The notes under the pieces: generated by a model
The model's database searches: none
What the model was told of the DNA's origin: nothing
Seen by the model: only the letters and a program-made list of their open reading frames with translations
In this document: positions 43,123 to 51,996 of the stretch, piece by piece
Numbering within the stretch: position 1 is the first letter of the stretch
Layout: every line of letters starts with the position of its first letter
Program-made: the position numbers and the translations under genes
Origin: Clostridium fessum
GTDB taxonomy: Bacteria; Bacillota; Clostridia; Lachnospirales; Lachnospiraceae
Length of the DNA: 64,000 bases
Assembly: GCF_003024715.1 (NCBI RefSeq)
Contig: NZ_PYLO01000003.1
Coordinates: forward strand, 360,736 to 424,735
Direction of reading: 5' to 3'

Positions 43123-44079
43123 CTATTTTTTAGCCAGTAGAATGTATTTGATAAAATCATCTACTGTTGCCCCCACGCCCGGATAGCGCTTCATCGACAA
43201 AAGGATTGCACGCTTTGCCAGCGGATCGCCAATCTTGTAATAACAGAGTTTTTCCGTTTTCTCTGTGTATTTCAGCAGTGCATCCCTAAAAAAGATGATA
43301 CCGGACTGTCCGCTCCGCGCCACATTATAGGCAGTCTGAAGCTGATCAAAATACATAATCACCTTCGGCTCGAAACCAGCGTGGGCGCAGATATCCATAC
43401 TCCTTTTATAAGAATCCTGATTCTTTTTCAGCATCAGAAATGGTTCTTTCGAGACTTTGGAAAGGTCCACCGCACGCACCGCTTCATCCAGAAAACTCCG
43501 CTCCAGGATTGATTCCCTGGAGATCTGAAACTCTTTCAGCTTCTCATTCACAGCAAAGGAAGCAGGAACCGCCATAATCATATACTCATACCCCAGCGTC
43601 ACACTCTCAAACATCTCCGGGTCGAGTGCCTCGACATCCATCGTGATATCAAACTGCCCGGTTCTAAGCCCCGCATCCATCCCTGAAATATCCGTCTCCG
43701 TCACGTTGATCCGGCACTTTGGATTCAGTCTGCAATAGCCCCGGATCACCTCCGGAAGAAAATACGCACAGAAATATCCGGAGCTTCCGATGTTAATCAC
43801 ACCGGAACGGATACCCGCCAGCTCTGCAAAATGCTGCTCCATCTCATTGCTGAGCTCGTATATCTTCCGCGTTTTTTCCAGATAATACTGCCCCGCCGGG
43901 GTCAGTGCCACCGGGTTCACATTCCGGTCAAAAAGCGAGAGCCCATATAACTCTTTCTCAATCTTTTTAATCGCACCGCTGAGCGCCGGCTGGGAAATAT
44001 AGAGTTTCTGGGCTGCTTTTGAAAAACTTCCTTCCTTCGCAATTTCCATCACGTATTCATACTCACGCTTACTGAACAT
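43123..44079 (-). CDS. LysR-family transcriptional regulator
   Basis: A 318-aa regulator: winged helix MEIAKEGSFSKAAQKLYISQ followed by PALSGAIKKIEKELYGLSLF, then an effector domain (GVINIGSSGYFCAYFLPEVI to VGATVDDFIKYILLAKK). It precedes the FAH-SDR-symporter genes on the same strand, separated by a terminator-like hairpin and a palindrome, and is the best candidate regulator of that set. Effector unknown. 44080-44319 is AT-rich promoter region without a gene. Confidence 0.93.
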   Translation of the reverse strand: MFSKREYEYVMEIAKEGSFSKAAQKLYISQPALSGAIKKIEKELYGLSLFDRNVNPVALTPAGQYYLEKTRKIYELSNEMEQHFAELAGIRSGVINIGSSGYFCAYFLPEVIRGYCRLNPKCRINVTETDISGMDAGLRTGQFDITMDVEALDPEMFESVTLGYEYMIMAVPASFAVNEKLKEFQISRESILERSFLDEAVRAVDLSKVSKEPFLMLKKNQDSYKRSMDICAHAGFEPKVIMYFDQLQTAYNVARSGQSGIIFFRDALLKYTEKTEKLCYYKIGDPLAKRAILLSMKRYPGVGATVDDFIKYILLAKK

Positions 44080-44319
44080 ACTCCCATCCCTCCATTGTAT
44101 CTCTATGTACTCTATCAGCTACCCGCTTTTATCCGGTTATATGTTTTAGTCTCTCTCCCGGAAAAAAAGTAAAAATATTTTTATCGCAATTATAACGGGT
44201 TCTTTTTATCACGTCAATTCTGTAATGTATACTATTTTTACACAATTTTCAGTCTCTAAACAACAATCCGAGCATTTTTCACTCTTGCTTTATGAGGCGT
44301 TCTTTCCTATAAAACAACG

Positions 44320-44367
44320 AAAAAGACGCTATGCTGAAGCCTCATTACTTCGTACACAGCGTCTTTT
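44320..44367. terminator. Bidirectional terminator after the DUF1858 gene
   Basis: AAAAAGACGCT (44320-44330) pairs with AGCGTCTTTTT (44357-44367), extended by TG/CA; T runs appear on both strands. It lies 34 bp past the DUF1858 stop. Confidence 0.88.
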
Positions 44368-44400
44368 TATCCGAAATTTTATCGAACATCTAAGTTCCGA

Positions 44401-44622
44401 TTATTCAGCCTGCTCAGACTCTTTCTTTGCGTTCAGGTACTCCTGGATGTTTGCCATAACCTCGTCTGCGTTCAGACCATGTACCATGCAGGCCTCCTCC
44501 AGAGACTCACCGATCGAAGACGGACAGCCAACACAGTGCATGCCTGCCTCCATCAGAACATATGCAATACCCATATCATACTGAAGCATCTCGCCCATCG
44601 TGGTTGCTTTTGTGATTTCCAT
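44401..44622 (-). CDS. DUF1858 redox-disulfide protein
   Basis: A 73-aa protein matching the DUF1858 family (hybrid-cluster-protein-associated disulfide protein). The core is MGIAYVLMEAGMHCVGCPSS, with the redox CxxC motif CVGC near residues 30-33, and a charged helical C-terminus. AAAGGAAA lies upstream of ATG 44622. Thought to act in redox or nitrosative stress; the partner is not adjacent here. Single-gene transcript. Confidence 0.88.
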   Translation of the reverse strand: MEITKATTMGEMLQYDMGIAYVLMEAGMHCVGCPSSIGESLEEACMVHGLNADEVMANIQEYLNAKKESEQAE

Positions 44623-44986
44623 GATAAATTTTCCTTTCTATTCATACTTGCAGTCTCTTACGCAGCTTTGCGGTTTTCACCGCCGCTGCAAAAACACCGC
44701 GATTATTCTTATGCTTTCTTATATTAACACGAATCGCGCGGTTTTACTATCTTTTTTTGTGAAACATAGAAAATGTTACGATTCACTGGAAAAATTTTTC
44801 TGAGCTGAAAATTTTGTACAATCCGGCAGCAGCATTACTCTTCTCTTGCATCCTCTTCTTATTTCTCTTATAATTACCATGATTGTTCTATGTTTTCCTG
44901 TATTGAGAATACGATAGTCACTGGCTCCGTTTTTCTGCCTGTGTCGGAAAACATTTTGATTTTTATACATTAAGGAGTTTTATAAA
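44623..44986. other. Divergent intergenic region
   Basis: AT-rich spacer between the DUF1858 gene and the plus-strand gene at 44987, presumably holding both promoters. No repeat or RNA gene could be supported. AAGGAG at 44972-44977 is the ribosome site of the next gene. Confidence 0.4.
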
Positions 44987-45943
44987 ATGGATCCCTTTTC
45001 CATGTTAGAATTACTATTATCCGAAAACCAGTTCGAACTTATTCTCCCGGAAACCGGCACTTCTGCTCCCGACACGATCCGCCTAGTTTACCTGATGAAT
45101 GATGCAGTCGAAAGTTTCCTTCTCTTCCACAACGCCCGCCTGACCGGTACCTACGATCCGGCATACGAGGGCGAACTCGATGCCCTCTTAACCCAGGATG
45201 AAAACGAACGCTATGCCCTGATCGTCCATCAGGGAGACTCGGTTGTCACACTCTTTTTCGAAGATCTGACTCTCGAAAATCACTACTATGACTACAGTCA
45301 GCTCGGGCACTTCTGGATGAAAGGCTACGAATACCTCCGCCAGCTCGAATACCGCATCGCCATCCTGCGCGACAAACTCGACTATCTGGGGGAAAACTCC
45401 TGCAACGCAAACGAGCGGGAGCTTGCCTCCCTCGCGGAATTTCCCCCACTGAACGTCTGCTGCTACCCGGCGGTCCCGGAAAAATACCGCGTCATCCGTG
45501 AAAATCCCTGGCATCTCTCCGAAGACGCTTCGCGCGTCTTCCAATCCATCGCCGTCGAAGCCAGTGATCCAAAACTGCTACATCGCCTGAAAGACTATGA
45601 GCAGCACCCCACCAAGCGCCGCGCCCGTCAGATTGCCCGCCTCCTGCACCGGAACGCCCATGCCAAGACAGTCGATCTCCTGACCCGGAAGCTTCAAAAA
45701 GCCTCTTCCGCCTACCCGTCCCGCACCTTCGGAAAAGCCCAGCAGACCCGTCACCTGGCTCTCGAACTTTTTGCCAAAAAAAGACAGAAAGAGCTTGAAA
45801 AGCGCGGCATCCGCTCCGAACTGCTGCGTGAAGAACCCTTTACGACAGCGCAGGATTCGATTGAATTTAAGATGCATTTAATGATATGGGAGAAAGGGAT
45901 TTTGAACCGTAAGGCGCGGATTGAGACTTGGGAAGATCAATAA
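44987..45943 (+). CDS. Uncharacterised protein, possibly DUF3878-like
   Basis: A 318-aa soluble protein with no signal peptide or membrane segment. N-terminal half mixed alpha/beta with many aromatics (FEDLTLENHYYDYSQLGHFW); C-terminal half strongly helical and charged (LARLLHRNAHAKTVDLL-like stretches, then KKRQKELEKRGIRSELL). Length and composition remind me of the DUF3878 family of Lachnospiraceae, but this is from memory. Codon use is coding-like throughout and AAGGAG precedes ATG. Convergent with hydA, with only 6 bp between stops and no visible terminator. Confidence 0.6.
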   Translation: MDPFSMLELLLSENQFELILPETGTSAPDTIRLVYLMNDAVESFLLFHNARLTGTYDPAYEGELDALLTQDENERYALIVHQGDSVVTLFFEDLTLENHYYDYSQLGHFWMKGYEYLRQLEYRIAILRDKLDYLGENSCNANERELASLAEFPPLNVCCYPAVPEKYRVIRENPWHLSEDASRVFQSIAVEASDPKLLHRLKDYEQHPTKRRARQIARLLHRNAHAKTVDLLTRKLQKASSAYPSRTFGKAQQTRHLALELFAKKRQKELEKRGIRSELLREEPFTTAQDSIEFKMHLMIWEKGILNRKARIETWEDQ

Positions 45944-45949
45944 CATAAT

Positions 45950-47674
45950 CTATTGCAACAGATCCTGCCGGTTGCAGTACTCTGTATGCAGCAGCTTATG
46001 TGACAGCTCCCCACACGGTTCTCCCAGATACGTCTCATAAATTTTCTGGATCGCCGGGTTCTTGTGCGACTGTCTGACCGGAAGCTCTGCCTCTGCCTCA
46101 TAGATGGCTTTCTTCCGCTTCTCCATGATCGACCATGTCTTAGGCGGATTTCCACCGCCGCCGATGCAGCCGCCCGGACACGCCATGATCTCGATAAACT
46201 GATAATCGGCGGTTCCGTTCTTTACCTTTTCCAGCAGAATCTTGGCATTCTTGATGCCGTGTGCCACGGCTACCTTGATCACTCTGCCGTTCAAATCAAC
46301 CTGCGATTCCTTGATTCCCTCGAAACCGCGGACCGGTGTATAGTCTAGATGTTCCATCTCTTTGCCGGTTACCACCGCATAAACGGTGCGGAGTGCCGCC
46401 TCCATGACGCCGCCAGTCGCACCGAAAATAAGTCCCGCGCCGCTTCCTTCGCCAAATGGATCGTCAAACGGCGTATCCGGAAGCTCAGAAAAATCGATTC
46501 CACCGGCACGGATCAGCGCTGCCAGTTCCTGTACCGTGATGGAAATATCCACATCCTGATAGCCGCTGTCCCTCATTTCCGGACGGGTACACTCAAATTT
46601 CTTTGCCGTACACGGCATAACGGAAACACTGCAGATCTCACCCGGATCGATGCCCTCGCGCTTCGCAAACCAGGTCTTGATCAGCGCACCGAACATCTGC
46701 TGCGGGGATTTTGCCGTCGATAAATGCTTCGTGTACTCCGGCGCGTAAGTCTCACAATATTTAACCCACGCCGGACAGCAGGAGGTGATCATCGGCAGAG
46801 TTCCGCCATTCTGCAGGCGGTTTAACAGTTCCGTTCCCTCCTCCAGGATCGTCAGATCCGCGGAAAAATCAGAATCAAATACCTTGTAAAAGCCCAGGCG
46901 CTTAAGTGCCGACACCAGACGTCCCGTGCTGACAACACCCGGCTGCTCACCCAGTGCCTCCGCCAGCGTAATGCGGACGGACGGAGCCACCTGGATAATC
47001 AGTTTTTTGCCTAATTCTTTCTGGCGATATAACCCGTAGGTATGATAATGCACCGTCAATGCTCCGGTCGGACACACCTGCACGCACTGGCCGCAGTTAA
47101 TACAATTGGTATCAGCCAGTTTTTCCCCATAGGCCGGGGCGATCAGCGTATGGAATCCACGGTTTTCCTTCGAAAGGACGTTGATTCCCTGAATCTCATT
47201 GCAGACCTCCATACAACGCCCGCACAGAATACATTTCTGCGGATTCCGCATGATGGCCGGAGAACTCCAGTCCTCCTTCTGATGGCGGAGCTGCTTGTCA
47301 TAGCGGATATCGAGGTGCATTCCGACATCCTGCGCTACCTTCTGCAGATCGCATTTTCCGTCCTTCGGACATACGAGGCATTCCTGCGGATGTCTCGCAA
47401 AAATCAGTTCCAGAATATTTCTTCTCGCTTTCAGTACCTTCGGGGATGCCGTCTGCACGACCATTCCCTCCGAAACAGGTGTACTGCACGCGGTCGGTAG
47501 AAGTCTCTGTCCTTCTACCTCAACCACACAGATACGGCAGACCGCCTTGATGCTCAAATCCTCATGATAGCAGAGAGTCGGAATGTGGATACAGGCTTTC
47601 TTCGCCGCCTGGAGGATCGTCGTTCCTTCCTCCACCTCTACCGGCTGTCCGTCGATTGTCAGATGTACCATCAT
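45950..47674 (-). CDS. hydA: [FeFe] hydrogenase catalytic subunit
   Basis: A 574-aa group A hydrogenase, usual length. Cofactor sites in order: N-terminal [2Fe-2S] (TLCYHEDLSIKAVCRICVVE), His-Cys3 [4Fe-4S] (HPQECLVCPKDGKCDLQ), two [4Fe-4S] (CILCGRCMEVC and CINCGQCVQVCPTGAL), then the H-cluster motifs TSCCPAWVKYCE, MPCTAKKFECTRPE and MACPGGCIGGGGNPP. It makes or oxidises H2, taking electrons from the HydB/HydC subunits. The start overlaps the hydB stop (ATGA). HydE/F/G maturases are not in the window. Confidence 0.97.
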   Translation of the reverse strand: MMVHLTIDGQPVEVEEGTTILQAAKKACIHIPTLCYHEDLSIKAVCRICVVEVEGQRLLPTACSTPVSEGMVVQTASPKVLKARRNILELIFARHPQECLVCPKDGKCDLQKVAQDVGMHLDIRYDKQLRHQKEDWSSPAIMRNPQKCILCGRCMEVCNEIQGINVLSKENRGFHTLIAPAYGEKLADTNCINCGQCVQVCPTGALTVHYHTYGLYRQKELGKKLIIQVAPSVRITLAEALGEQPGVVSTGRLVSALKRLGFYKVFDSDFSADLTILEEGTELLNRLQNGGTLPMITSCCPAWVKYCETYAPEYTKHLSTAKSPQQMFGALIKTWFAKREGIDPGEICSVSVMPCTAKKFECTRPEMRDSGYQDVDISITVQELAALIRAGGIDFSELPDTPFDDPFGEGSGAGLIFGATGGVMEAALRTVYAVVTGKEMEHLDYTPVRGFEGIKESQVDLNGRVIKVAVAHGIKNAKILLEKVKNGTADYQFIEIMACPGGCIGGGGNPPKTWSIMEKRKKAIYEAEAELPVRQSHKNPAIQKIYETYLGEPCGELSHKLLHTEYCNRQDLLQ

Positions 47675-49134
47675 GCTTCTCTTCCCCCTCTCCGTTTAAA
47701 CTGTCCCGCATAGGATGTTCCCCGGCTGCGGTGTCTTGCATACGCGTCATACGAATCATATATGACATCACGTTCACCGACTGCTGCATGCTGTCTTCCT
47801 ATCCGGCTGTTTCCATCGTTTCTATAATCTTCTTCTGCTTCATAAATGCCTTCCGCCACAGCTGCCTGTGTACAGACCGGGCAGTAATCCCGATCAATGT
47901 GCGCCAGATATTCCTTTCGGAAGTTCTGGATACTCGTCTGCACCGGAACTGCGGTCGAATGTCCCAGACCACAAAGTGCGGTCAGACGCATCGTCTCCGT
48001 CAGCTCATCGATTTTTTCCAGATCCGGCAGAGTCGCCAGCCCCCGGCTGATGCGGGTAACCAGATTGTACAGCTGCTGGCCGCCCTCGCGGCACGGTGTA
48101 CATTTTCCGCATGACTCGCCGCGGAAGAAGTCCAAATTGTTTCGCACAATATCTACAATACAGTTGCTGTCGTCGATGACCAGAATCGTACCGCAGCCAA
48201 GACGTCCGCCGGATGCCGAAACTGTATCAATATCCAGTGTCATATCGATCTGATCTGCATTGATGATCGCACCGGAGGTACCACCGGTCTGCACGCCCAG
48301 AAGCCCTTTTCCATCCGCGATACCGCCGCACACCTCATAAATGATATCTTTGAGGTTCACGCCCATCGGAAATTCAAATACGCCCCTGCGGACCACATTT
48401 CCACAGACCGTAAAAAGTTTCGTGCCAGGGCTGTTTGCCGTGCCGATGCTGCGGTACCACTCCGCTCCGTTTAAGAGGATCGGTGCAATATTCGCCAGCG
48501 TCTCTACGTTATTTAACATGGTCGGTTTTCCAAAGAGTCCGTGAATGCTTGGAAACGGCGGACGGAAACGTGGCTCGCCTCGTTTTCCCTCAATGGACTC
48601 AAACAATGCCGTCTCCTCGCCGCAGACGTAAGCACCCGCACCGGAGCGGAACTTGATTTCAAAGTCAAAACCGCTCTCCATCATATTTTTTCCTAAAAAT
48701 CCGCGTTTTTCCGCATCCTCCAGCGCATCTTTTAATACCGGGAACAAATATGTATACTCGGCTCTCAGATAGATATATCCGGTATGGGCGCCGACTGCTT
48801 TTCCAGCAATCGCCATGCCCTCGAAGACCGCACACGGGTCGGTCGAGAGAAGAATCCGGTCTTTATTCGTTCCCGGCTCTCCCTCATCGGCGTTACAGAC
48901 GATGTATCTCGTCGGGTCAGATGCATGGGCGGTAAACTCCATCTTGCGGTAGGTCGGGAATCCCGCACCGCCGCGTCCACGAAGTCCGGAGGCGCGGATC
49001 ACATCGATAATCGCTTCACTATCCATCGAAAGTGCTTTTTTCAGCGCTTCAAATCCGCCGCGGTCCGCATACTCCTGTGAACTTCTCGGATTAATCTTGC
49101 CGCGGTTTTTCAGCAATACGTGCATTTCCTCCAT
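47671..49134 (-). CDS. hydB: NuoF-like hydrogenase subunit HydB, short form
   Basis: A 487-aa flavoprotein that should oxidise NADH and pass electrons to HydA. ATG 49134 is used, with GGGAGG 12 nt upstream; ATG 49146 abuts that site and is unlikely. It carries the NADH-binding GLRGRGGAGFPTYRKM, FMN-binding CNADEGEPGTNKDR and GAGAYVCGEETALFESIEG, an SLBB region, and the [4Fe-4S] site ESCGKCTPCREGGQQ. Typical bifurcating HydB has an N-terminal thioredoxin-like [2Fe-2S] domain and a C-terminal two-cluster ferredoxin domain; both are missing. After HIDRDYCPVCTQA the last 60 residues are basic and unlike the family. Confidence 0.92.
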   Translation of the reverse strand: MEEMHVLLKNRGKINPRSSQEYADRGGFEALKKALSMDSEAIIDVIRASGLRGRGGAGFPTYRKMEFTAHASDPTRYIVCNADEGEPGTNKDRILLSTDPCAVFEGMAIAGKAVGAHTGYIYLRAEYTYLFPVLKDALEDAEKRGFLGKNMMESGFDFEIKFRSGAGAYVCGEETALFESIEGKRGEPRFRPPFPSIHGLFGKPTMLNNVETLANIAPILLNGAEWYRSIGTANSPGTKLFTVCGNVVRRGVFEFPMGVNLKDIIYEVCGGIADGKGLLGVQTGGTSGAIINADQIDMTLDIDTVSASGGRLGCGTILVIDDSNCIVDIVRNNLDFFRGESCGKCTPCREGGQQLYNLVTRISRGLATLPDLEKIDELTETMRLTALCGLGHSTAVPVQTSIQNFRKEYLAHIDRDYCPVCTQAAVAEGIYEAEEDYRNDGNSRIGRQHAAVGERDVIYDSYDAYARHRSRGTSYAGQFKRRGGREA

Positions 49135-49135
49135 A

Positions 49136-49639
49136 CTATTCCACATCCTCCCGTATATATTGTTTGATAATATCCCGCACCGATTCCGGCGTCAGGTTGC
49201 CGTACACGTGCTCATTGATCATGATCGCCGGGGATATTTCACACAGTCCCAGGCAGGGACAGTATTCCAGGGTGAACCTTCCGTCCTCGGTCGTCTCCCC
49301 GATGCTGATGCCGAGCTGATCCTCCAGCGCCTGAACGACTGCCTGCGCCCCATGTACGTGGCACGGCGCGCTCTTGCACATTCGGACGATGTAGCGCCCC
49401 CTCGGTTTTACCGACAGCATCGCATAAAAGGTGATGAAACTGTACACCTTGTTCATCGGAATATCCATCTCCCTGGCGATGACTGACGCCACCTCCTTAG
49501 AAAATGCCGACACAACCTTCTGCGCCCGGATGATCACTGTCATCAGCATATCCGGTCTGCCCTTGTATTCCGCCGCAATCGCTGCCACCTGTACCAGCTT
49601 TGAAGCCGGTGTCTTATATACATAACTGTCCCTGTCCAT
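49136..49639 (-). CDS. hydC: NuoE-like [2Fe-2S] hydrogenase subunit HydC
   Basis: A 167-aa thioredoxin-fold subunit. The [2Fe-2S] ligands are in CKSAPCHVHGAQ and EYCPCLGLCEISPA, the family spacing. It joins HydB to the NADH-oxidising module. Start ATG 49639 with GAGGGAGCAGG upstream. First gene of hydC-hydB-hydA; the stop is one base before the hydB start, so translation is probably coupled. Transcribed from the consensus promoter at 49717-49745. Confidence 0.95.
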   Translation of the reverse strand: MDRDSYVYKTPASKLVQVAAIAAEYKGRPDMLMTVIIRAQKVVSAFSKEVASVIAREMDIPMNKVYSFITFYAMLSVKPRGRYIVRMCKSAPCHVHGAQAVVQALEDQLGISIGETTEDGRFTLEYCPCLGLCEISPAIMINEHVYGNLTPESVRDIIKQYIREDVE

Positions 49640-49716
49640 CCTGCTCCCTCACTTTCAGTTTGTATTTTTCCAAACTTATTTTTTGTTTGACTAACTGTCT
49701 GTTTGATTTTTTCTCA

Positions 49717-49745
49717 ATTATAGGGATGCACTGACAAATTGTCAA
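49717..49745 (-). promoter_or_regulatory. Consensus sigma-A promoter of the hyd operon
   Basis: On the minus strand TTGACA (49740-49745), exactly 17 nt, TATAAT (49717-49722). The -35 box lies in the perfect palindrome TGACAAATTGTCA (49732-49744), so a repressor bound there would block it. Confidence 0.85.
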
Positions 49746-49763
49746 GAAAAACTTACAGTTTGG

Positions 49764-49788
49764 TTTGTTAATTGACAAACAGTTTGTC
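49764..49788. promoter_or_regulatory. Overlapping palindromes upstream of the hyd promoter
   Basis: TTTGTTAATTGACAAA (49764-49779, one mismatch in the dyad) overlaps GACAAACAGTTTGTC (49774-49788, perfect around a central A). Related half sites (GTTTGAC, CTGTTTGA) recur at 49684-49706, downstream of the -10 box. The first dyad resembles a compressed Rex site, but spacing differs from the clostridial consensus I know. 49789-50062 has no gene. Confidence 0.6.
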
Positions 49789-50075
49789 TGAGAGTATGAT
49801 GAAAGAAACAGGTTTGCTCTCATTTCCCGTTATCTTGTACCTGAATTTTTGATTTTTAAACAAAAAAGGAGAACATTCTCTTATTTATGTTCCCTATCTA
49901 CTAACTTTTTTCTATAGAAACAGGATTGACGCAGCAAAATGAACGCGATAAAATTTTTTTCAGGAACTTTGACAAAAGAAAGACAATCCCTGTGCATTTC
50001 ATTTTCCGAATTATTTTAAGACGCAAAATTTTGCGATACACACTCGGGGCACAGAGCACCCCAAAGGAGGTATTC

Positions 50076-50876
50076 ATGGAAATTTCCAACTACATGGACT
50101 TTCAGTTTCTCATCCGTTTTCTCGAAGGACTTCAAAAGTTTCTCGGAGATAACTGTGAGATCATCGTCCACGATTACCGCAAAGGCTACGATCACACGAT
50201 CGTCTACGCATTCAACTCACAGCTAAGCGGGCGCGACGTCGGCGGTTCCCCGCGCGGCGGCATGATCACACAGCTCGGCAATGATATCGAGCCGCTCAAG
50301 CATTCGATCATTTCCCTCGATACCAGCCAGAAAGACCGGCTTTTTAAGTCCTGCACAACGCTCATCGAGGACGAACATCACAAAATTATCGGATCTGTCT
50401 GCTTAAATATGGATGTTCGCGATCTCTATCTGGCACAGAGCGCCCTGCAAAATCTGATCGGACGCCCAGGCACCATCGGCGTATCGGCAGCTGTGGGCGC
50501 ACAGATCGACGGCATGTCTGGCTGCACACCATCCGGAATGGCTTCTGATGGCACCTTTTCCGGAACTGGCAGCACGGACGGCACGAATGGCGCAAATCAG
50601 GCAGCCATGTCTGACCGCGACTTTATTCTCAAAAAGAATGTCGATGATATTTTACAGCACTATATTTATCAGGCAGAGTCCATGATCGGAAAACCGATGA
50701 TGCTGATGAACAAGGAAGAAAAAATTCGTGCACTCGACTATCTTGACCAGAAAGGCGTCTTCAAGATCACAAAAACCAGCCTGCTCCTGTGCGACGCGAT
50801 GCAGATTTCCAAGTATACACTGTATAATTATCTGGAAGAAGCGCGGATTTCACGAAAGAGTGAAACGAATGAATAA
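50076..50876 (+). CDS. YheO/DauR-type transcriptional regulator
   Basis: A 266-aa regulator; ATG 50076 has AAAGGAGG, whereas the 50 upstream in-frame codons do not. The N-terminal PAS-like YheO domain (FLEGLQKFLGDNCEIIVHDY, then GSVCLNMDVRDLYLAQ) is followed by a glycine/serine/threonine-rich linker of about 40 residues, then the HTH_22 domain (NKEEKIRALDYLDQKGVFKI, DAMQISKYTLYNYLEEARIS). DauR of this group controls D-arginine catabolism. Convergent with the AEC transporter; divergent from hyd across a 436-bp gap. Ligand unknown; the linker is longer than usual. Confidence 0.87.
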   Translation: MEISNYMDFQFLIRFLEGLQKFLGDNCEIIVHDYRKGYDHTIVYAFNSQLSGRDVGGSPRGGMITQLGNDIEPLKHSIISLDTSQKDRLFKSCTTLIEDEHHKIIGSVCLNMDVRDLYLAQSALQNLIGRPGTIGVSAAVGAQIDGMSGCTPSGMASDGTFSGTGSTDGTNGANQAAMSDRDFILKKNVDDILQHYIYQAESMIGKPMMLMNKEEKIRALDYLDQKGVFKITKTSLLLCDAMQISKYTLYNYLEEARISRKSETNE

Positions 50877-50936
50877 GAATCATAAACTAATTCTTTCAAC
50901 CTCTGTTTGCTTAACCTTTGATTCATTTTAAAATAT

Positions 50937-50982
50937 AAAAGACCTGAAGAGCAGCCATTTACCGCACCTTTCAGGTCTTTTT
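50937..50982. terminator. Bidirectional terminator
   Basis: AAAAGACCTGAA (50937-50948) pairs with TTCAGGTCTTTT (50970-50981); A and T runs flank both sides, so it serves the regulator and the converging AEC gene. Confidence 0.88.
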
Positions 50983-51062
50983 ATATTCATTTACCATATT
51001 TACATTATTTTCTCAATTTTTCTAGTATTCTTTCTATTATTGTTGCTTCTTACCTATTCTTT

Positions 51063-51977
51063 TTATCCTATAAACAGACACCACGCCGGAATCGTAATCA
51101 TCGAAATCAGCGTCGTGAGCACTACCGTTTTCGCTGCAAACGGTGCATCGCTGTCATAGCGCGCCGCAAAGATCGCTGCAGTTGCACCGGCTGGCATTCC
51201 CGTCATGATGACTGCCACACCTGCTGCCACCGAATCCAATCCGGCCGCCAGGCTGATTCCATATGCCAGAAGCGGAAGAAGGAACAGACGGAGCACACTG
51301 AATTTGAGGGCCGTCGGATTAATAATCTCACGCAGTTTCACATCGGTCAGAATCGTACCGATAATAAACATCGTCAGCGCCGAGTTACAGTTTCCAATGT
51401 AGGTAACCGTCGATTTCAGCACGCCCGGAAGCTGCAGCTGTGTTGCCATCAGGAACATACCGATGTAGACACCGACCAGACACGGGTGCGTCAGGACATT
51501 TTTCAATACCTTTTTCCGGTCAGAACCGCCTCCAACAAAATAGGATGTACCCGCCGACCACATGACAACGCGCATCGGAATCAGAAAAATGGATGCGTAG
51601 AGAAGTCCCATACTTCCATATACGCCTTCCGCAACCGGATTTCCGAGGAATCCGCCGTTGGAAACGATCGTACAGTATTGAAGCACCTTCCGGTGCTGCT
51701 CTGAATATTCCTTAAACAGCACTTTGTTGAGGGCCACACAGACAAGCTGCAAGACAAATCCAACCGCCAACAGCAACCCGCACGTTTTAAAAATCGAAGC
51801 ATCAAATGAAATCAGGCACGATTTCACAATATTGCAGGGAATCACGATATTCACGCAGAGATCCGTCAGACATTTTTCGCCTTCCTTGCTGATGATCCCG
51901 CGCCGTTTCAGTACCGCACCCGCCAGTATCATCAGGAATAAGGAACCCTGTAGGTTGCAAAGTTCGAGTAAATTCAT
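51063..51977 (-). CDS. AEC-family (auxin efflux carrier-like) transporter
   Basis: A 304-aa protein with about ten transmembrane helices in the 5+5 arrangement of this family. The N-terminal GSLFLMILAGAVLKRRGIIS, the mid GGFLGNPVAEGVYGSMG and the C-terminal GMPAGATAAIFAARY are characteristic. Bacterial members carry malate, other carboxylates or amino acids. It lies 19 bp after the NhaC-type gene, so the two transporters are probably co-transcribed. Substrate unknown. Confidence 0.88.
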   Translation of the reverse strand: MNLLELCNLQGSLFLMILAGAVLKRRGIISKEGEKCLTDLCVNIVIPCNIVKSCLISFDASIFKTCGLLLAVGFVLQLVCVALNKVLFKEYSEQHRKVLQYCTIVSNGGFLGNPVAEGVYGSMGLLYASIFLIPMRVVMWSAGTSYFVGGGSDRKKVLKNVLTHPCLVGVYIGMFLMATQLQLPGVLKSTVTYIGNCNSALTMFIIGTILTDVKLREIINPTALKFSVLRLFLLPLLAYGISLAAGLDSVAAGVAVIMTGMPAGATAAIFAARYDSDAPFAAKTVVLTTLISMITIPAWCLFIG

Positions 51978-51996
51978 ATGGCTCTTCCTCCTTTTC

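Noticed and set aside
49764..49779. Canonical Rex operator upstream of the hydrogenase operon
   Set aside because: TTTGTTAATTGACAAA has half sites too close for the TTGTTAANNNNTTAACAA form; kept only as a Rex-like palindrome.
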